NCBI RefSeq assembly: GCF_000691525.1
Contig: NZ_JMDW01000005.1
Location: 62,001 to 126,000, forward strand
Reading direction: 5' to 3'
From: Mycolicibacterium neoaurum ATCC 25795
GTDB lineage: Bacteria; Actinomycetota; Actinomycetes; Mycobacteriales; Mycobacteriaceae
DNA: 64,000 nt
Of the stretch, positions 1 to 7,985 are shown in pieces. A program made the position numbers and the translations under genes. How positions within the stretch are numbered: the stretch's first letter is position 1; every line of letters begins with the position of its first letter. Under the pieces are notes generated by a model, which saw only the letters and a list, made by a program, of their open reading frames with translations, was not told the DNA's origin and did not search any database.

Positions 1-156
1 CGGGCCATGTTGAACCGGGTGCGCGCCGATCGCAGTGCCGCGATCAATCCCTATCTGGACCACCTCGACGACGCGCAGCGCCGCGCGCTCGTCGACGCGA
101 TACAGGTGCTGCGTGGGCTGCTCGACGACGCCCAGCAGGACCGCCGATCGAAGTAA
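1..156 (+). CDS. C-terminal end of a probable MarR-type regulator (truncated by window edge)
   Basis: Frame 1 is open from the first base and ends at TAA 154-156, giving about 51 residues with the helical run LDDAQRRALVDAIQVLRGLL. That resembles the last dimerisation helix of MarR-family repressors. It lies 13 bp before the MFS gene on the same strand, an arrangement common for MarR regulators controlling a drug exporter. The DNA-binding part is outside the window, so the family call is an inference from the tail only. Confidence 0.45.
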   Translation, partial: RAMLNRVRADRSAAINPYLDHLDDAQRRALVDAIQVLRGLLDDAQQDRRSK

Positions 157-169
157 GGAGTTTCACGCC

Positions 170-1375
170 ATGTGGCGTCAACCGAAAGCCGTCTGGGCCG
201 TTGCCTTCGCCTCCGTCGTCGCCTTCATGGGCATCGGCCTCGTCGATCCCATCCTCAAGCCCATCGCCGACAATCTGCATGCCACCCCGTCGCAGGTCTC
301 CCTGCTGTTCACCAGCTATATGGCGGTGATGGGTGTCGCCATGCTGATCACCGGCGTGGTGTCCAGCCGCATCGGCCCGAAGAACACCCTGCTGATCGGC
401 CTGGTGATCATCATCGCCGGCGCCGGGCTGGCGGGGATGAGCGAAACGGTGATGGAGATCGTCGGTTGGCGGGCGCTGTGGGGGCTCGGCAACGCGCTGT
501 TCATCGCGACCGCACTGGCCACCATCGTCAACGCCGCCCGCGGATCGGTGGCACAGGCGATCATCCTCTACGAGGCCGCCCTCGGCCTCGGCATCGCGAT
601 TGGTCCGCTGGTCGGCGGCGTGCTCGGCTCCATCTCCTGGCGCGGACCGTTCTTCGGGGTGTCGGCGCTGATGGCCGTGGCACTGGTGGTGACCGTGTTC
701 CTGCTGCCGTCCACCCCGCGCCCGGCGCGCGCCACCAGCATCGTCGACCCGTTCCGGGCGTTGCGGCACCGCGGCCTGCTGGCGGTGTCGGTGACCGCGC
801 TGTTCTACAACTTCGGCTTCTTCACCCTGTTGGCGTTCACCCCGTTCCCGCTGGACATGAACGCCCAGCAGATCGGGCTGATCTTCTTCGGTTGGGGTGT
901 CGCGCTGGCCTTCACCTCGGTGGTGGTGGCGCCGCGGCTGCAGCATCGGTTCGGCACCATCCCGACGCTGGTGGTCAATCTGCTGGCGTTGACGGCCACG
1001 CTGGCCGTGATGGCCATCGGGACCGCCGACAAGGCGGTGTTGGCAACGTGTGTGGTGGTGGCCGGCTTGTTCATCGGCGTCAACAACACGCTCATCACCG
1101 AGACCGTGATGAAGGCCGCACCCGTGGAGCGCGGCGTCGCATCGGCGGCGTACAGCTTCCTGCGGTTCGGTGGCGCGGCGGTGGCCCCGTGGCTGGCGGG
1201 CACGCTCGGCGAGCACGTCAGCATCCATCTGCCCTACTGGGTGGGTGCGGGTACGGTGGCCGTCGGTGCCGCGCTGCTCTTCGCCGCGCGCGGACACCTG
1301 ACCGGGGTCGACGCGCCAGAGGATGAGATCGACGAACTGACCGACGAGGCCACCGCCGTCACCGTCGGCAACTGA
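170..1375 (+). CDS. Major facilitator superfamily exporter
   Basis: The product is a 401-residue polytopic membrane protein with about 12 hydrophobic segments. The N-terminal half has the drug/H+ antiporter look, with the loop SSRIGPKNTLLIG after the second segment (an MFS motif A equivalent). The start at ATG 170 is chosen over an upstream in-frame ATG at 35 because AAGGAG sits just before it and the upstream residues are arginine/serine-rich shadow sequence of the preceding gene. It is probably co-transcribed with the truncated MarR-like gene and so may export a toxic or drug-like compound. The substrate cannot be told from sequence. The acidic C-terminal tail is cytoplasmic. Confidence 0.85.
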   Translation: MWRQPKAVWAVAFASVVAFMGIGLVDPILKPIADNLHATPSQVSLLFTSYMAVMGVAMLITGVVSSRIGPKNTLLIGLVIIIAGAGLAGMSETVMEIVGWRALWGLGNALFIATALATIVNAARGSVAQAIILYEAALGLGIAIGPLVGGVLGSISWRGPFFGVSALMAVALVVTVFLLPSTPRPARATSIVDPFRALRHRGLLAVSVTALFYNFGFFTLLAFTPFPLDMNAQQIGLIFFGWGVALAFTSVVVAPRLQHRFGTIPTLVVNLLALTATLAVMAIGTADKAVLATCVVVAGLFIGVNNTLITETVMKAAPVERGVASAAYSFLRFGGAAVAPWLAGTLGEHVSIHLPYWVGAGTVAVGAALLFAARGHLTGVDAPEDEIDELTDEATAVTVGN

Positions 1376-1400
1376 GTCAGCCGTACTAACTGACGGTGCT

Positions 1401-2123
1401 CTAACCGACAGCGACCCCCACCACGGAACCCACCAGATAGGTGGCCGCTATCGCGGCGCCGCCCAACAGCAGCAGGCGCAGCGACGAGAACAGCGGCGGG
1501 GTGCGGGTGAACTTCGATGCGAGCGCGCCGGTGATCGCCAAACCCAATCCGCCGCAAGCCAACCCGGCCCACAACGAGGCGAATCCGAGCAAGTACGGGA
1601 TCAGCGGCACGATGGCGCCGATGGTGAACATCACGAACGACGAGATCGCCGCCACCCACGGGGAGGGCTTCTCGCGCGGGTCCACGCCCAGCTCCTGGAC
1701 GAGGTGAAAGTTCAGCGCGCGGTTCTCGTCGCGGTGGATCTCCTCGGTGGCGGTGGCCGCGGTCTGCGGGGTCATGCCCATCTCGACGAGCATCGCGGTG
1801 AGCTCATCGCGTTCGGCATCGGGCTGGTTGCGGAACGAGCGACGTTCCACCTTCACCTCGGAGTCGATCTGTTCGTTCGCCGTCGTCACCGAGGTGAACT
1901 CCCCCAGCGCCATGGAGAACGCGCCGGCCAGCAGGCCGGCGATACCCGCGAGCACCACGGTCTGCGGGCTGGCGCTGGCCGCCACGCCGGCTATCAGGGC
2001 GGTGTTGCTGACCAGACCGTCCATCGCTCCGAAGGTGGCCGCGCGCAACCATCCACCCGTCACGTCGGCATGCTTGTGGTCGGGCACATGAGGCAGACCC
2101 GTCGGCGACTGAGGATCGGACAT
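1401..2123 (-). CDS. VIT1/CCC1-family iron/manganese transporter
   Basis: The 240-residue protein carries the VIT-family layout. An N-terminal membrane pair includes GAMDGLVSNTALIAGVA and GAFSMALGEFTSV. A cytoplasmic, acidic metal-binding loop follows (about residues 85-150, with EVKVERR, ERDELTAML, EEIHRDENRAL), then three C-terminal membrane segments. The family moves Fe2+ or Mn2+ out of the cytosol or into stores. It is convergent with the MFS gene and divergent from the acyl-CoA dehydrogenase. An iron-detoxifying role would be the functional opposite of the mycobactin locus in this window, but no good IdeR box is visible upstream. Family certain, metal uncertain. Confidence 0.85.
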   Translation of the reverse strand: MSDPQSPTGLPHVPDHKHADVTGGWLRAATFGAMDGLVSNTALIAGVAASASPQTVVLAGIAGLLAGAFSMALGEFTSVTTANEQIDSEVKVERRSFRNQPDAERDELTAMLVEMGMTPQTAATATEEIHRDENRALNFHLVQELGVDPREKPSPWVAAISSFVMFTIGAIVPLIPYLLGFASLWAGLACGGLGLAITGALASKFTRTPPLFSSLRLLLLGGAAIAATYLVGSVVGVAVG

Positions 2124-2203
2124 GACGCCATTGAACGCTTGGCATTTCCTGAGGTCTTACTCAGGTTTGCCTTGCCGGGAGAACGGGCACGTTACCGTCT
2201 GCT

Positions 2204-4174
2204 ATGACCACTACCGCTGATCACCTCCGCAACGCCCTCGACGGCCGCTGGCGAGACGTGAAGAACCAGGTCCGCACGGAGCTCTCGGGCGAAGTGTTCC
2301 GTCCGCACTACACCCCGAACACCGTCATCGCCCGAACCAAGGTCGCCGAGCAGCTGAAGATCATGGCCGCGCGCGGTGCCGCCGAGGACGGTTTCAAGAA
2401 GGAGCACGGCGGCAACGGTGATGTCGGTGCCGCCGTCACCCAGATCGAGATGCTCGCGATGAGCGATCTCTCGCTGATGGTGAAAGCCGGTGTGCAGTGG
2501 GGTCTGTTCGGCGGGGCCATCGAGAATCTGGGCACCGAGCGCCACCACAACGCCTACGTGCGAAAGCTCATCGATCTCGAGCTGCTCGGCTGCTTCGCCA
2601 TGACCGAGACCGGCCACGGCAGCGATGTGCAGTCCCTGGAGACGACGGCCACCTACGACCCGCGGACCCAGGAATTCGTCATCGACTCCCCCACCCCGTC
2701 GTCCCGTAAGGACTACATCGGTGGTGCGGCGGAGACGGCGCGGGTGGCAGCGGTGTTCGCGCAACTGATCACCAAGGGCGAGGGCCACGGTGTGCACTGT
2801 TTCGTGGTGCCCATCCGCGATGATGCCGGCAACGACCTGCCGGGCGTCACCACCTCGGACTGCCACTACAAGGGCGGTCTGCCCGGCGTCGACAACGGGC
2901 GCATCCAATTCGACCAGGTGCGCATCCCGCGGGAGAACCTGCTCAACAAATACGCCGACGTCGCCGAGGACGGCACCTACAGCTCGCCCATCGAGAACAA
3001 GGGCCGCCGCTTCTTCACCATGCTGGGCACCCTGATCCGCGGCCGCGTGACGGTCGGCGGCAGCGCCGGTGCCGCCGCACGGGTGGCGCTCGACATCGCC
3101 ACCCGATATGCGCTGGAGCGCAGGCAGTTCGAGGCACCCGGCTCGGAGAACGAGGTGCTGATCATGGACTATCTGGTCCACCAGCGCCGGTTGTTCCCGC
3201 TGATCGCGAAGTCCTACGCCCTGCAGTTCGCGCAGAACGAGTTGGTCGCCAAATGCCACGAGTTGCAGACCGCGGAGAATCCCGACGCCGAGGAGCAGCG
3301 CGAGCTGGAGTCCCGCGCGGCCGGGCTGAAGGCGGCCAACACCTGGCACGCCACCCGGGCCATCCAGGAGGCGCGTGAAGCATGCGGTGGCGCAGGCTAT
3401 CTCGCCGAGAACCGGCTGATCGCCCTGAAGGCCGACACCGACGTGTTCACCACCTTCGAGGGTGACAACCATGTGCTGACCCAGCTGGTGGCCAAGGAAC
3501 TGTTGACCTCCTACGCCGACGACATCAAGGGTATGAGCCCCGTCGAGTGGGTGCGGTTCGCGGCCAACTTCGCCGGCGAGCGGGTGCTCAAACGCACCGC
3601 GGCCCAGACCATCATGCAGACCATCATCGACACCCGCGAGGACAACGAGGAAGAGGGCTCGCTGTTCAACCGCGGCACCCAGGTCAAGATGTTCGAGGAC
3701 CGCGAGGAGTACATGCTCGCCTCGGTGGCCCGCCGGCTGCAGAGCAAGGCCAAGGAGATGTCACCCTTCGAGGCGTTCAACTCGGTGCAGGATCACGTGT
3801 TGCACACCGCGCAGGCGCATATCGACCGCATCATCCTGGAGGCCTTCGTCGCCGGTATCGACGCCTGCGAGGACGAGCAGGCCCGCGAGATCCTCGGCCT
3901 GGTCTGTGACCTGTACGCGCTGTCGGTGATCGAAGAGGACAAGGCGTGGTTTGTCGAACACCGTTTCCTGTCCACCGAGCGGGCCAAGGCCGTCACCCGC
4001 GGTATCAACGACCGCTGCCGCCGGTTGCGCCCGCACGCGGAACTTCTGGTGGACGGGTTCGGCATCCCCGAGCAGTTGCGCTACGCCGAAATGCTGCATC
4101 CCGAGCACATCCCGGACGCCGACGAGCATCAGGAGAAGGACGCTGTCAGCTCCGGGACCATCGAACCCAAATAG
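2204..4174 (+). CDS. Large acyl-CoA dehydrogenase/oxidase-like flavoprotein
   Basis: The 656-residue product carries the acyl-CoA dehydrogenase/oxidase fold. The FAD and substrate loop CFAMTETGHGSDVQSLETTATYD lies near residues 128-150 and is typical of acyl-CoA oxidases and long FadE proteins. The motif EACGGAGYLAENR lies near residue 396, followed by TFEGDNHVLTQLVAKELL. It is longer than the usual FadE of about 400 residues and has the extra C-terminal helical domain of the oxidase-like group. It presumably oxidises fatty acyl-CoA with FAD. Whether electrons go to ETF or to oxygen cannot be decided here. It is a single-gene unit with ATG 2204, divergent from the VIT gene. Confidence 0.85.
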   Translation: MTTTADHLRNALDGRWRDVKNQVRTELSGEVFRPHYTPNTVIARTKVAEQLKIMAARGAAEDGFKKEHGGNGDVGAAVTQIEMLAMSDLSLMVKAGVQWGLFGGAIENLGTERHHNAYVRKLIDLELLGCFAMTETGHGSDVQSLETTATYDPRTQEFVIDSPTPSSRKDYIGGAAETARVAAVFAQLITKGEGHGVHCFVVPIRDDAGNDLPGVTTSDCHYKGGLPGVDNGRIQFDQVRIPRENLLNKYADVAEDGTYSSPIENKGRRFFTMLGTLIRGRVTVGGSAGAAARVALDIATRYALERRQFEAPGSENEVLIMDYLVHQRRLFPLIAKSYALQFAQNELVAKCHELQTAENPDAEEQRELESRAAGLKAANTWHATRAIQEAREACGGAGYLAENRLIALKADTDVFTTFEGDNHVLTQLVAKELLTSYADDIKGMSPVEWVRFAANFAGERVLKRTAAQTIMQTIIDTREDNEEEGSLFNRGTQVKMFEDREEYMLASVARRLQSKAKEMSPFEAFNSVQDHVLHTAQAHIDRIILEAFVAGIDACEDEQAREILGLVCDLYALSVIEEDKAWFVEHRFLSTERAKAVTRGINDRCRRLRPHAELLVDGFGIPEQLRYAEMLHPEHIPDADEHQEKDAVSSGTIEPK

Positions 4175-4184
4175 CGTAGGTACC

Positions 4185-4224
4185 CGATCCCCGGCACGGC
4201 GAGCGTCTCACGGGCCGGGGATCG
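4185..4224. terminator. Inverted repeat between convergent genes, possible bidirectional terminator
   Basis: Perfect 11-bp arms CGATCCCCGGC (4185-4195) and GCCGGGGATCG (4214-4224) are separated by 18 bases. It lies between the stop of the acyl-CoA dehydrogenase gene and the convergent lipoprotein gene, with the right arm reaching into the last lipoprotein codons. There is no U-tract, as is common in mycobacterial hairpin terminators. Confidence 0.5.
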
Positions 4225-4756
4225 GATCCAGCGCCTGCAGCGAGCCGTCGTCGCCGATCTGGAAGCGCACCTGACCGATTCCGGTCGGGCAACACGGCTT
4301 GTCCTCGCCCTGCAGCCACTGATACTGCACCGCGGCCGTGGAGTCGCCCATCGCCACCACCGTGGTGTACGGCCGGGGCCGCGGCGTGGGCGGACCCAGC
4401 GGCTTGTTCTTGTCGAAGAAAAGGACCTGCACGGCCGCGTCCGGGGCCTTGTCGCCCGTGCCGATGACGACCCAGTGCAATCGGCAATCGCCGGTGTGGC
4501 CGCGCGAGGTTTCCGTCCAGCGCTCCCCCACACCCTGGATGGCCGTGCGCACGGTCTCGGCGGTCGGGGTGTCCTGGGCCGGGCAATCCGCGGAGGTCTG
4601 CGGCGCGGAGTTCTTCGGGCTCCAACCGCATGAGGCCAGTGCCGGCGCAGCCAGCGAGACCAGCAAGACCGCTGCGAAAGCGACGGTACGGCGGTGGATT
4701 CGGTGCGATCGCGACCGTTGCGTCGCTGTCGGCGGGTGCTGGCTCGTCAGTGACAT
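4208..4756 (-). CDS. LppP/LprE-family lipoprotein
   Basis: The 182-residue protein has an arginine-rich n-region, a hydrophobic segment (about 28-42) and the lipobox LASC, so it should be diacylated at that cysteine and anchored in the envelope. The body carries the conserved LppP/LprE pattern: GDCRLHWVVIGTG, QVLFFDKNKPLG, VQYQWLQGEDKPCCPTGIGQVRFQ and the end LDPIPGP. In M. tuberculosis lppP lies in the same chromosomal neighbourhood. The molecular function of the family is unknown. It is transcribed alone towards the acyl-CoA dehydrogenase gene, with tRNA-Asn just upstream on the same strand. Confidence 0.85.
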   Translation of the reverse strand: MSLTSQHPPTATQRSRSHRIHRRTVAFAAVLLVSLAAPALASCGWSPKNSAPQTSADCPAQDTPTAETVRTAIQGVGERWTETSRGHTGDCRLHWVVIGTGDKAPDAAVQVLFFDKNKPLGPPTPRPRPYTTVVAMGDSTAAVQYQWLQGEDKPCCPTGIGQVRFQIGDDGSLQALDPIPGP

Positions 4757-4784
4757 GAGACGAGCTTACGACCGAGATGAAAAG

Positions 4785-4857
4785 CTCCCCCGATTGGACT
4801 CGAACCAATAACCGCCCGATTAACAGTCGGGAGCTCTGCCAATTGAGCTACAGGGGA
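4785..4857 (-). tRNA. asnT: tRNA-Asn (anticodon GTT)
   Basis: The minus strand reads as a 73-nt cloverleaf. The acceptor arm is TCCCCTG pairing with CGGGGGA, with discriminator G. The D-arm is GCTCAATTGGCAGAGC, the anticodon arm holds CTGTTAATC with anticodon GTT, and the T-arm contains GGTTCGAGTCC. No CCA is encoded. Confidence 0.96.
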
Positions 4858-4989
4858 ATGAACCGAGGACAGACTTTAGCGCATGTACCCCGCGGTCGAA
4901 GAATCGACTGGTCAGAAGCCCCGTCACCACCTCCTCCGGCGCGTGAGGCAGGATGGTGGGAGTCCTGCTGTCACCGTGGAGGGAGCCTC

Positions 4990-5256
4990 GTGTTCCGGAT
5001 CGTCTTCGTACTGGGTGTCGGCTACGTGCTCGGCGCGAAAGCCGGCCGCCGCCGCTACGAACAGATCACCGCGACGTACAAGGCGGTCACCGAGAATCCG
5101 GCCACCAAGGCCGTCCTGGACGCCGGGCGCCGCAAGGTCGCCGACCGGGTGTCCCCGGATCCACAGTTGGTGCGGCTGACCGCGATCGACGCCGAGACCT
5201 CGGTGCTCGCGCCCGAGGAGACCGGCGTCCGGCCGCGCAACGGCGCCAGGGACTGA
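4990..5256 (+). CDS. Small membrane-anchored YtxH-like protein
   Basis: An 88-residue product starts at GTG 4990 behind GGAGGGAGCC. The N-terminus FRIVFVLGVGYVLGAKAGRRRYEQI is a short hydrophobic stretch followed by the GAKAGRRRYEQI motif common to small actinobacterial YtxH-like proteins. The rest is an amphipathic helix (about 30-55) and a charged tail. An in-frame ATG at 4777 exists but would read through the tRNA region and is rejected. Function unknown. It is convergent with the next small gene, 6 bp away. Confidence 0.65.
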   Translation: MFRIVFVLGVGYVLGAKAGRRRYEQITATYKAVTENPATKAVLDAGRRKVADRVSPDPQLVRLTAIDAETSVLAPEETGVRPRNGARD

Positions 5257-5262
5257 TTCCGG

Positions 5263-5505
5263 CTAGGGAGTGCCGCCCTCGGATCGCAGGGCGGCGATAT
5301 CGGCAGGCGCCCCGTCCACAGGGGCTTCGCCACCGATAGGTGTCTCGCTGGGCGTCAGCTCCAGCGCCGCCCGCGGCGCGCGCCACTCGTCGTTGTCCAG
5401 GGTGCCGCCGTAGAGCGCGATACCGAGCGTGGTGACCACCGCGGTTGCCAGGACGCCGACCCCCTTGGTCGCCGGGATCGCGCGGTAACCGTCCTCAGCG
5501 CTCAC
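5263..5505 (-). CDS. Small hypothetical protein with one membrane segment
   Basis: An 80-residue product starts at GTG 5505 (MSAEDGYRAI). One hydrophobic segment, GVLATAVVTTLGIALYGG (about 16-34), is followed by an acidic, Pro/Ala-rich tail that would lie outside the membrane. No family is recognised. Codon use fits the genome and the frame is open throughout, but support is limited to composition and context. Confidence 0.5.
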   Translation of the reverse strand: MSAEDGYRAIPATKGVGVLATAVVTTLGIALYGGTLDNDEWRAPRAALELTPSETPIGGEAPVDGAPADIAALRSEGGTP

Positions 5506-5619
5506 AATCGACGCCTTCCTGTCGCGTACCCCTGGTGCAGATCGAGTCTTGAGTCTCGCGTCACCAGATAACGAAAGGGACGCGACACGGTGACCATTGG
5601 CACACGGTCCTCGGACGCC

Positions 5620-5666
5620 GAAAAAGTCTGGCCGGATCTCGGAAGTATGTTCCGGGACCCGGCCAG
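5620..5666 (-). terminator. Intrinsic terminator of the small secreted-protein gene
   Basis: On the minus strand the arms CTGGCCGG (5659-5666) and CCGGCCAG (5628-5635) enclose an inner stem CGGAA/TTCCG (5650-5654 with 5640-5644) with a 5-base loop. A TTTTT run follows at 5621-5625. This is a classical rho-independent terminator, rare in mycobacteria, placed 22 bp after the stop of the 5688-5978 gene. Confidence 0.75.
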
Positions 5667-5687
5667 GTGAACGAAAGCAGCGGCTCG

Positions 5688-5978
5688 CTAGCCGATCGGG
5701 ATGCTGGTGTTCCAGCTGGTGCCCGGCAGCACCGGACCGGAGTAGAGGCCCCCTGGGCCGATTCCGATGCGGGGCGTACCGACACCGACGCCGTTACCGT
5801 TCGAGTAGGACAGGCAGTTGCCGTCGTCCTTGTTGCCGAACCAGGCCAGGCAGGCCGGGGCCGCCTCCGCCGCCGGGGCGGGCGTGGTCGAGAAGGCCAC
5901 CACGGGCGCCGCGGCGACGGCCGCCGCGAAGGTGCCTGCGACGAGGATCGTGCGTGTCCGATTGCTCAGGAATGACAC
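5688..5978 (-). CDS. Small secreted mycobacterial protein
   Basis: A 96-residue product starts at GTG 5978 behind AGAAAGG. The signal peptide is clear: a basic start (SFLSNRTRT), a hydrophobic core (ILVAGTFAAAVAAAPVVAF) and a likely cleavage after APAAEA. The mature part is short, with two cysteines (ACLAWF, GNCLSY) likely to form a disulfide, and a Gly-rich stretch NGVGVGTPRIGIGPGG. The function of such small secreted proteins is unknown. It lies downstream of dnaG in the opposite reading direction of none of its neighbours, and has its own intrinsic terminator. An earlier GTG/ATG at 6017 is rejected because it adds residues before the signal peptide. Confidence 0.7.
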   Translation of the reverse strand: MSFLSNRTRTILVAGTFAAAVAAAPVVAFSTTPAPAAEAAPACLAWFGNKDDGNCLSYSNGNGVGVGTPRIGIGPGGLYSGPVLPGTSWNTSIPIG

Positions 5979-6033
5979 GGTGGGACCTTTCTGGACAGTT
6001 AGCTGCGCTCTCACCATAACGGTTGTGTCGCGA

Positions 6034-7965
6034 TCATGCAGTCAAGTCGTCGCCACTGGCCTGCTCGAGCAGACTGCGCCGGTAGGTCTCCATGGCCACC
6101 AGGTCGCCGAACAGTGCGTGGTATTCGTCGCTGTTGTCCACCGGTGACATCCGCTGCAACTTGGACTTGACCTCGGCGATCTGCCGTCCGATCGACACCT
6201 CCTGCAGCCTGGCCAGTACGCCGCAGATATAGCGGGCCAGCCGCTCGTCGTCGTCGATCTTGATGGCATCCACGCTGAGTTCGTTCACCAGCACCGCGGC
6301 GTCACCCGCCAGATCGCGCACCGTCTCGATCCACTGCGCCCCGGACAGTCCGGCGGACACGCCACCGGCCGCCGCGATCGCTGTCCGCACCGCCGCATAG
6401 GCCGGGTGGGTGAAGCTCTCCGGGCCGAGGCTGTCGAACACCGGGCCCGCCAAGCCCGGGTACTGCAGCGCGGACTTCAACGCCTCCCGCTGCGGACGCA
6501 ATGTCGGGTCCATCGGGTTCGGCCGGGCGACGGATGCCTGGGCTCCCGGCGCGGTGGCGGCGCGCCGGTTGGTCTGCTGGCTGGCACGACCGGCCCTCGG
6601 GCCCTTGCGGCCGGCCTCCTCGCGGACCCGGCCCAGCACCTGCCCGACGTCCTCCCAGCCGACCCAGCCGGCCAGCTGGCGGGCGTACTCGTCGCGCAGG
6701 GTCGGATCCTTGATCCGCGACACCATCGGAACACACCGGCGCAGCGCGGCGACCCTGCCCTCGGCGCTGTCGAGATCGTGATCGGTCAGCGCGGTGCGGA
6801 TGGCGAATTCGAACAGCGGGGCGCGGCGGGCGACCAGGTCGCGCAGCGCCCCGTCACCGGAGCGCAGCCGTAGATCGCAGGGGTCCATTCCATCGGCCGC
6901 CACCGCCACGAAGGATTGCCCGGCCAGATTCTGCTCACCCTCGAAGGCCTTCACCGCGGCGGCGCGGCCCGCGGCATCACCGTCGAACACGTAGATCAAC
7001 TCACCACGAAAGAAGTTGTCGTCCATCATGAGTCGTCGCAGCATCGACAGGTGCTCGTCACCGAAAGCGGTGCCGCAGGCGGCCACCGCGGTGGTCACTC
7101 CGGCCAGATGCATCGCCATCACATCGGTGTATCCCTCGACGACGACGGCCTGATGACCCTTGGCGATATCGCGCTTGGCCAGATCCAGCCCGAAGAGCAC
7201 GTGAGACTTCTTGTACAGCACGGTTTCCGGAGTGTTGACGTACTTGGCTTCCATATGGTCGTCGTCGAAGAGCCGACGGGCCCCGAACCCGATGGTCTCA
7301 CCGGAGGACACCCTGATGGGCCACAGCAGGCGGCGATGGAAGCGGTCGATCGGTCCGCGCTTACCCTCCTTGCTGAGCCCGGCGGCCTCGAGTTCCTTGA
7401 ACTCGAAACCCTTGCGCAGCAAGTGCTTTGTCAGTTTGTCCCAGCCCGACGGGGCGAATCCGCAGCCGAACCGGGCGGCGGCTTCGGCGTCGAAGTTCCT
7501 GTCGATCAGGTACTGCCGGGCCGGGGCGGCCTCCTCGGAGCGCAACTGCTCGGCATAGAATTCCTGTGCGGCGGCGTTCGCCGCGATCAGTCTGCTGCGA
7601 CTACCGCGGTCGCGCTGCACATTGGTTGCCGCGCCGCCGGTATAGGTGACGGTGTAGCCGACCTTGTCGGCGAGCAACTCGACGGCCTCGACGAAGCTGA
7701 CATGCTCGATCTTCTGCAGGAACGCGTAGACGTCCCCGCCCTCACCACAACCGAAGCAGTGGAAGTGCCCGTGATTGGGCCGGACATGGAACGACGGGGA
7801 TTTCTCGTCGTGGAAGGGGCACAGGCCCTTGAGCGAATCGACCCCGGCACGTCGCAACTGCACGTAGTCGCCGACGATGTCCTCGATGCGGACCCGTTCC
7901 CGGATGGCCGCGATATCACGATCGGGGATGCGGCCCCGGCCGCCCCGCATCGCATCATTGGCCAT
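6034..7965 (-). CDS. dnaG: DNA primase
   Basis: The 643-residue primase lays down RNA primers at the replication fork together with the DnaB helicase. The CHC2 zinc finger is at about 46-77 (CPFHDEKSPSFHV ... HCFGCGEGGD). The TOPRIM catalytic core shows VVVEGYTDVMAMHLAGV with the acidic pair and FDGDAAGRAAAVKAF. The C-terminal helicase-interacting region ends near EQASGDDLTA. It follows dgt by 20 bp on the same strand, as in M. tuberculosis. Length matches mycobacterial DnaG (about 640). Confidence 0.97.
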   Translation of the reverse strand: MANDAMRGGRGRIPDRDIAAIRERVRIEDIVGDYVQLRRAGVDSLKGLCPFHDEKSPSFHVRPNHGHFHCFGCGEGGDVYAFLQKIEHVSFVEAVELLADKVGYTVTYTGGAATNVQRDRGSRSRLIAANAAAQEFYAEQLRSEEAAPARQYLIDRNFDAEAAARFGCGFAPSGWDKLTKHLLRKGFEFKELEAAGLSKEGKRGPIDRFHRRLLWPIRVSSGETIGFGARRLFDDDHMEAKYVNTPETVLYKKSHVLFGLDLAKRDIAKGHQAVVVEGYTDVMAMHLAGVTTAVAACGTAFGDEHLSMLRRLMMDDNFFRGELIYVFDGDAAGRAAAVKAFEGEQNLAGQSFVAVAADGMDPCDLRLRSGDGALRDLVARRAPLFEFAIRTALTDHDLDSAEGRVAALRRCVPMVSRIKDPTLRDEYARQLAGWVGWEDVGQVLGRVREEAGRKGPRAGRASQQTNRRAATAPGAQASVARPNPMDPTLRPQREALKSALQYPGLAGPVFDSLGPESFTHPAYAAVRTAIAAAGGVSAGLSGAQWIETVRDLAGDAAVLVNELSVDAIKIDDDERLARYICGVLARLQEVSIGRQIAEVKSKLQRMSPVDNSDEYHALFGDLVAMETYRRSLLEQASGDDLTA

Positions 7966-7985
7966 CGATGCAGTCTATCGGCCCG

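Noticed and set aside
44..1297. 417-residue open frame on the minus strand opposite the MFS gene
   Set aside because: Its product is Arg/His/Gln-rich with no domain. It is a shadow of the high-GC MFS gene. The same holds for the long minus frame at 2192-3472 opposite the acyl-CoA dehydrogenase.
2156..2174. Possible IdeR box upstream of the VIT and acyl-CoA dehydrogenase genes
   Set aside because: Only 9 of 19 positions match the consensus and the left arm is absent; this is near chance compared with 14/19 and 13/19 at mbtA/mbtB.
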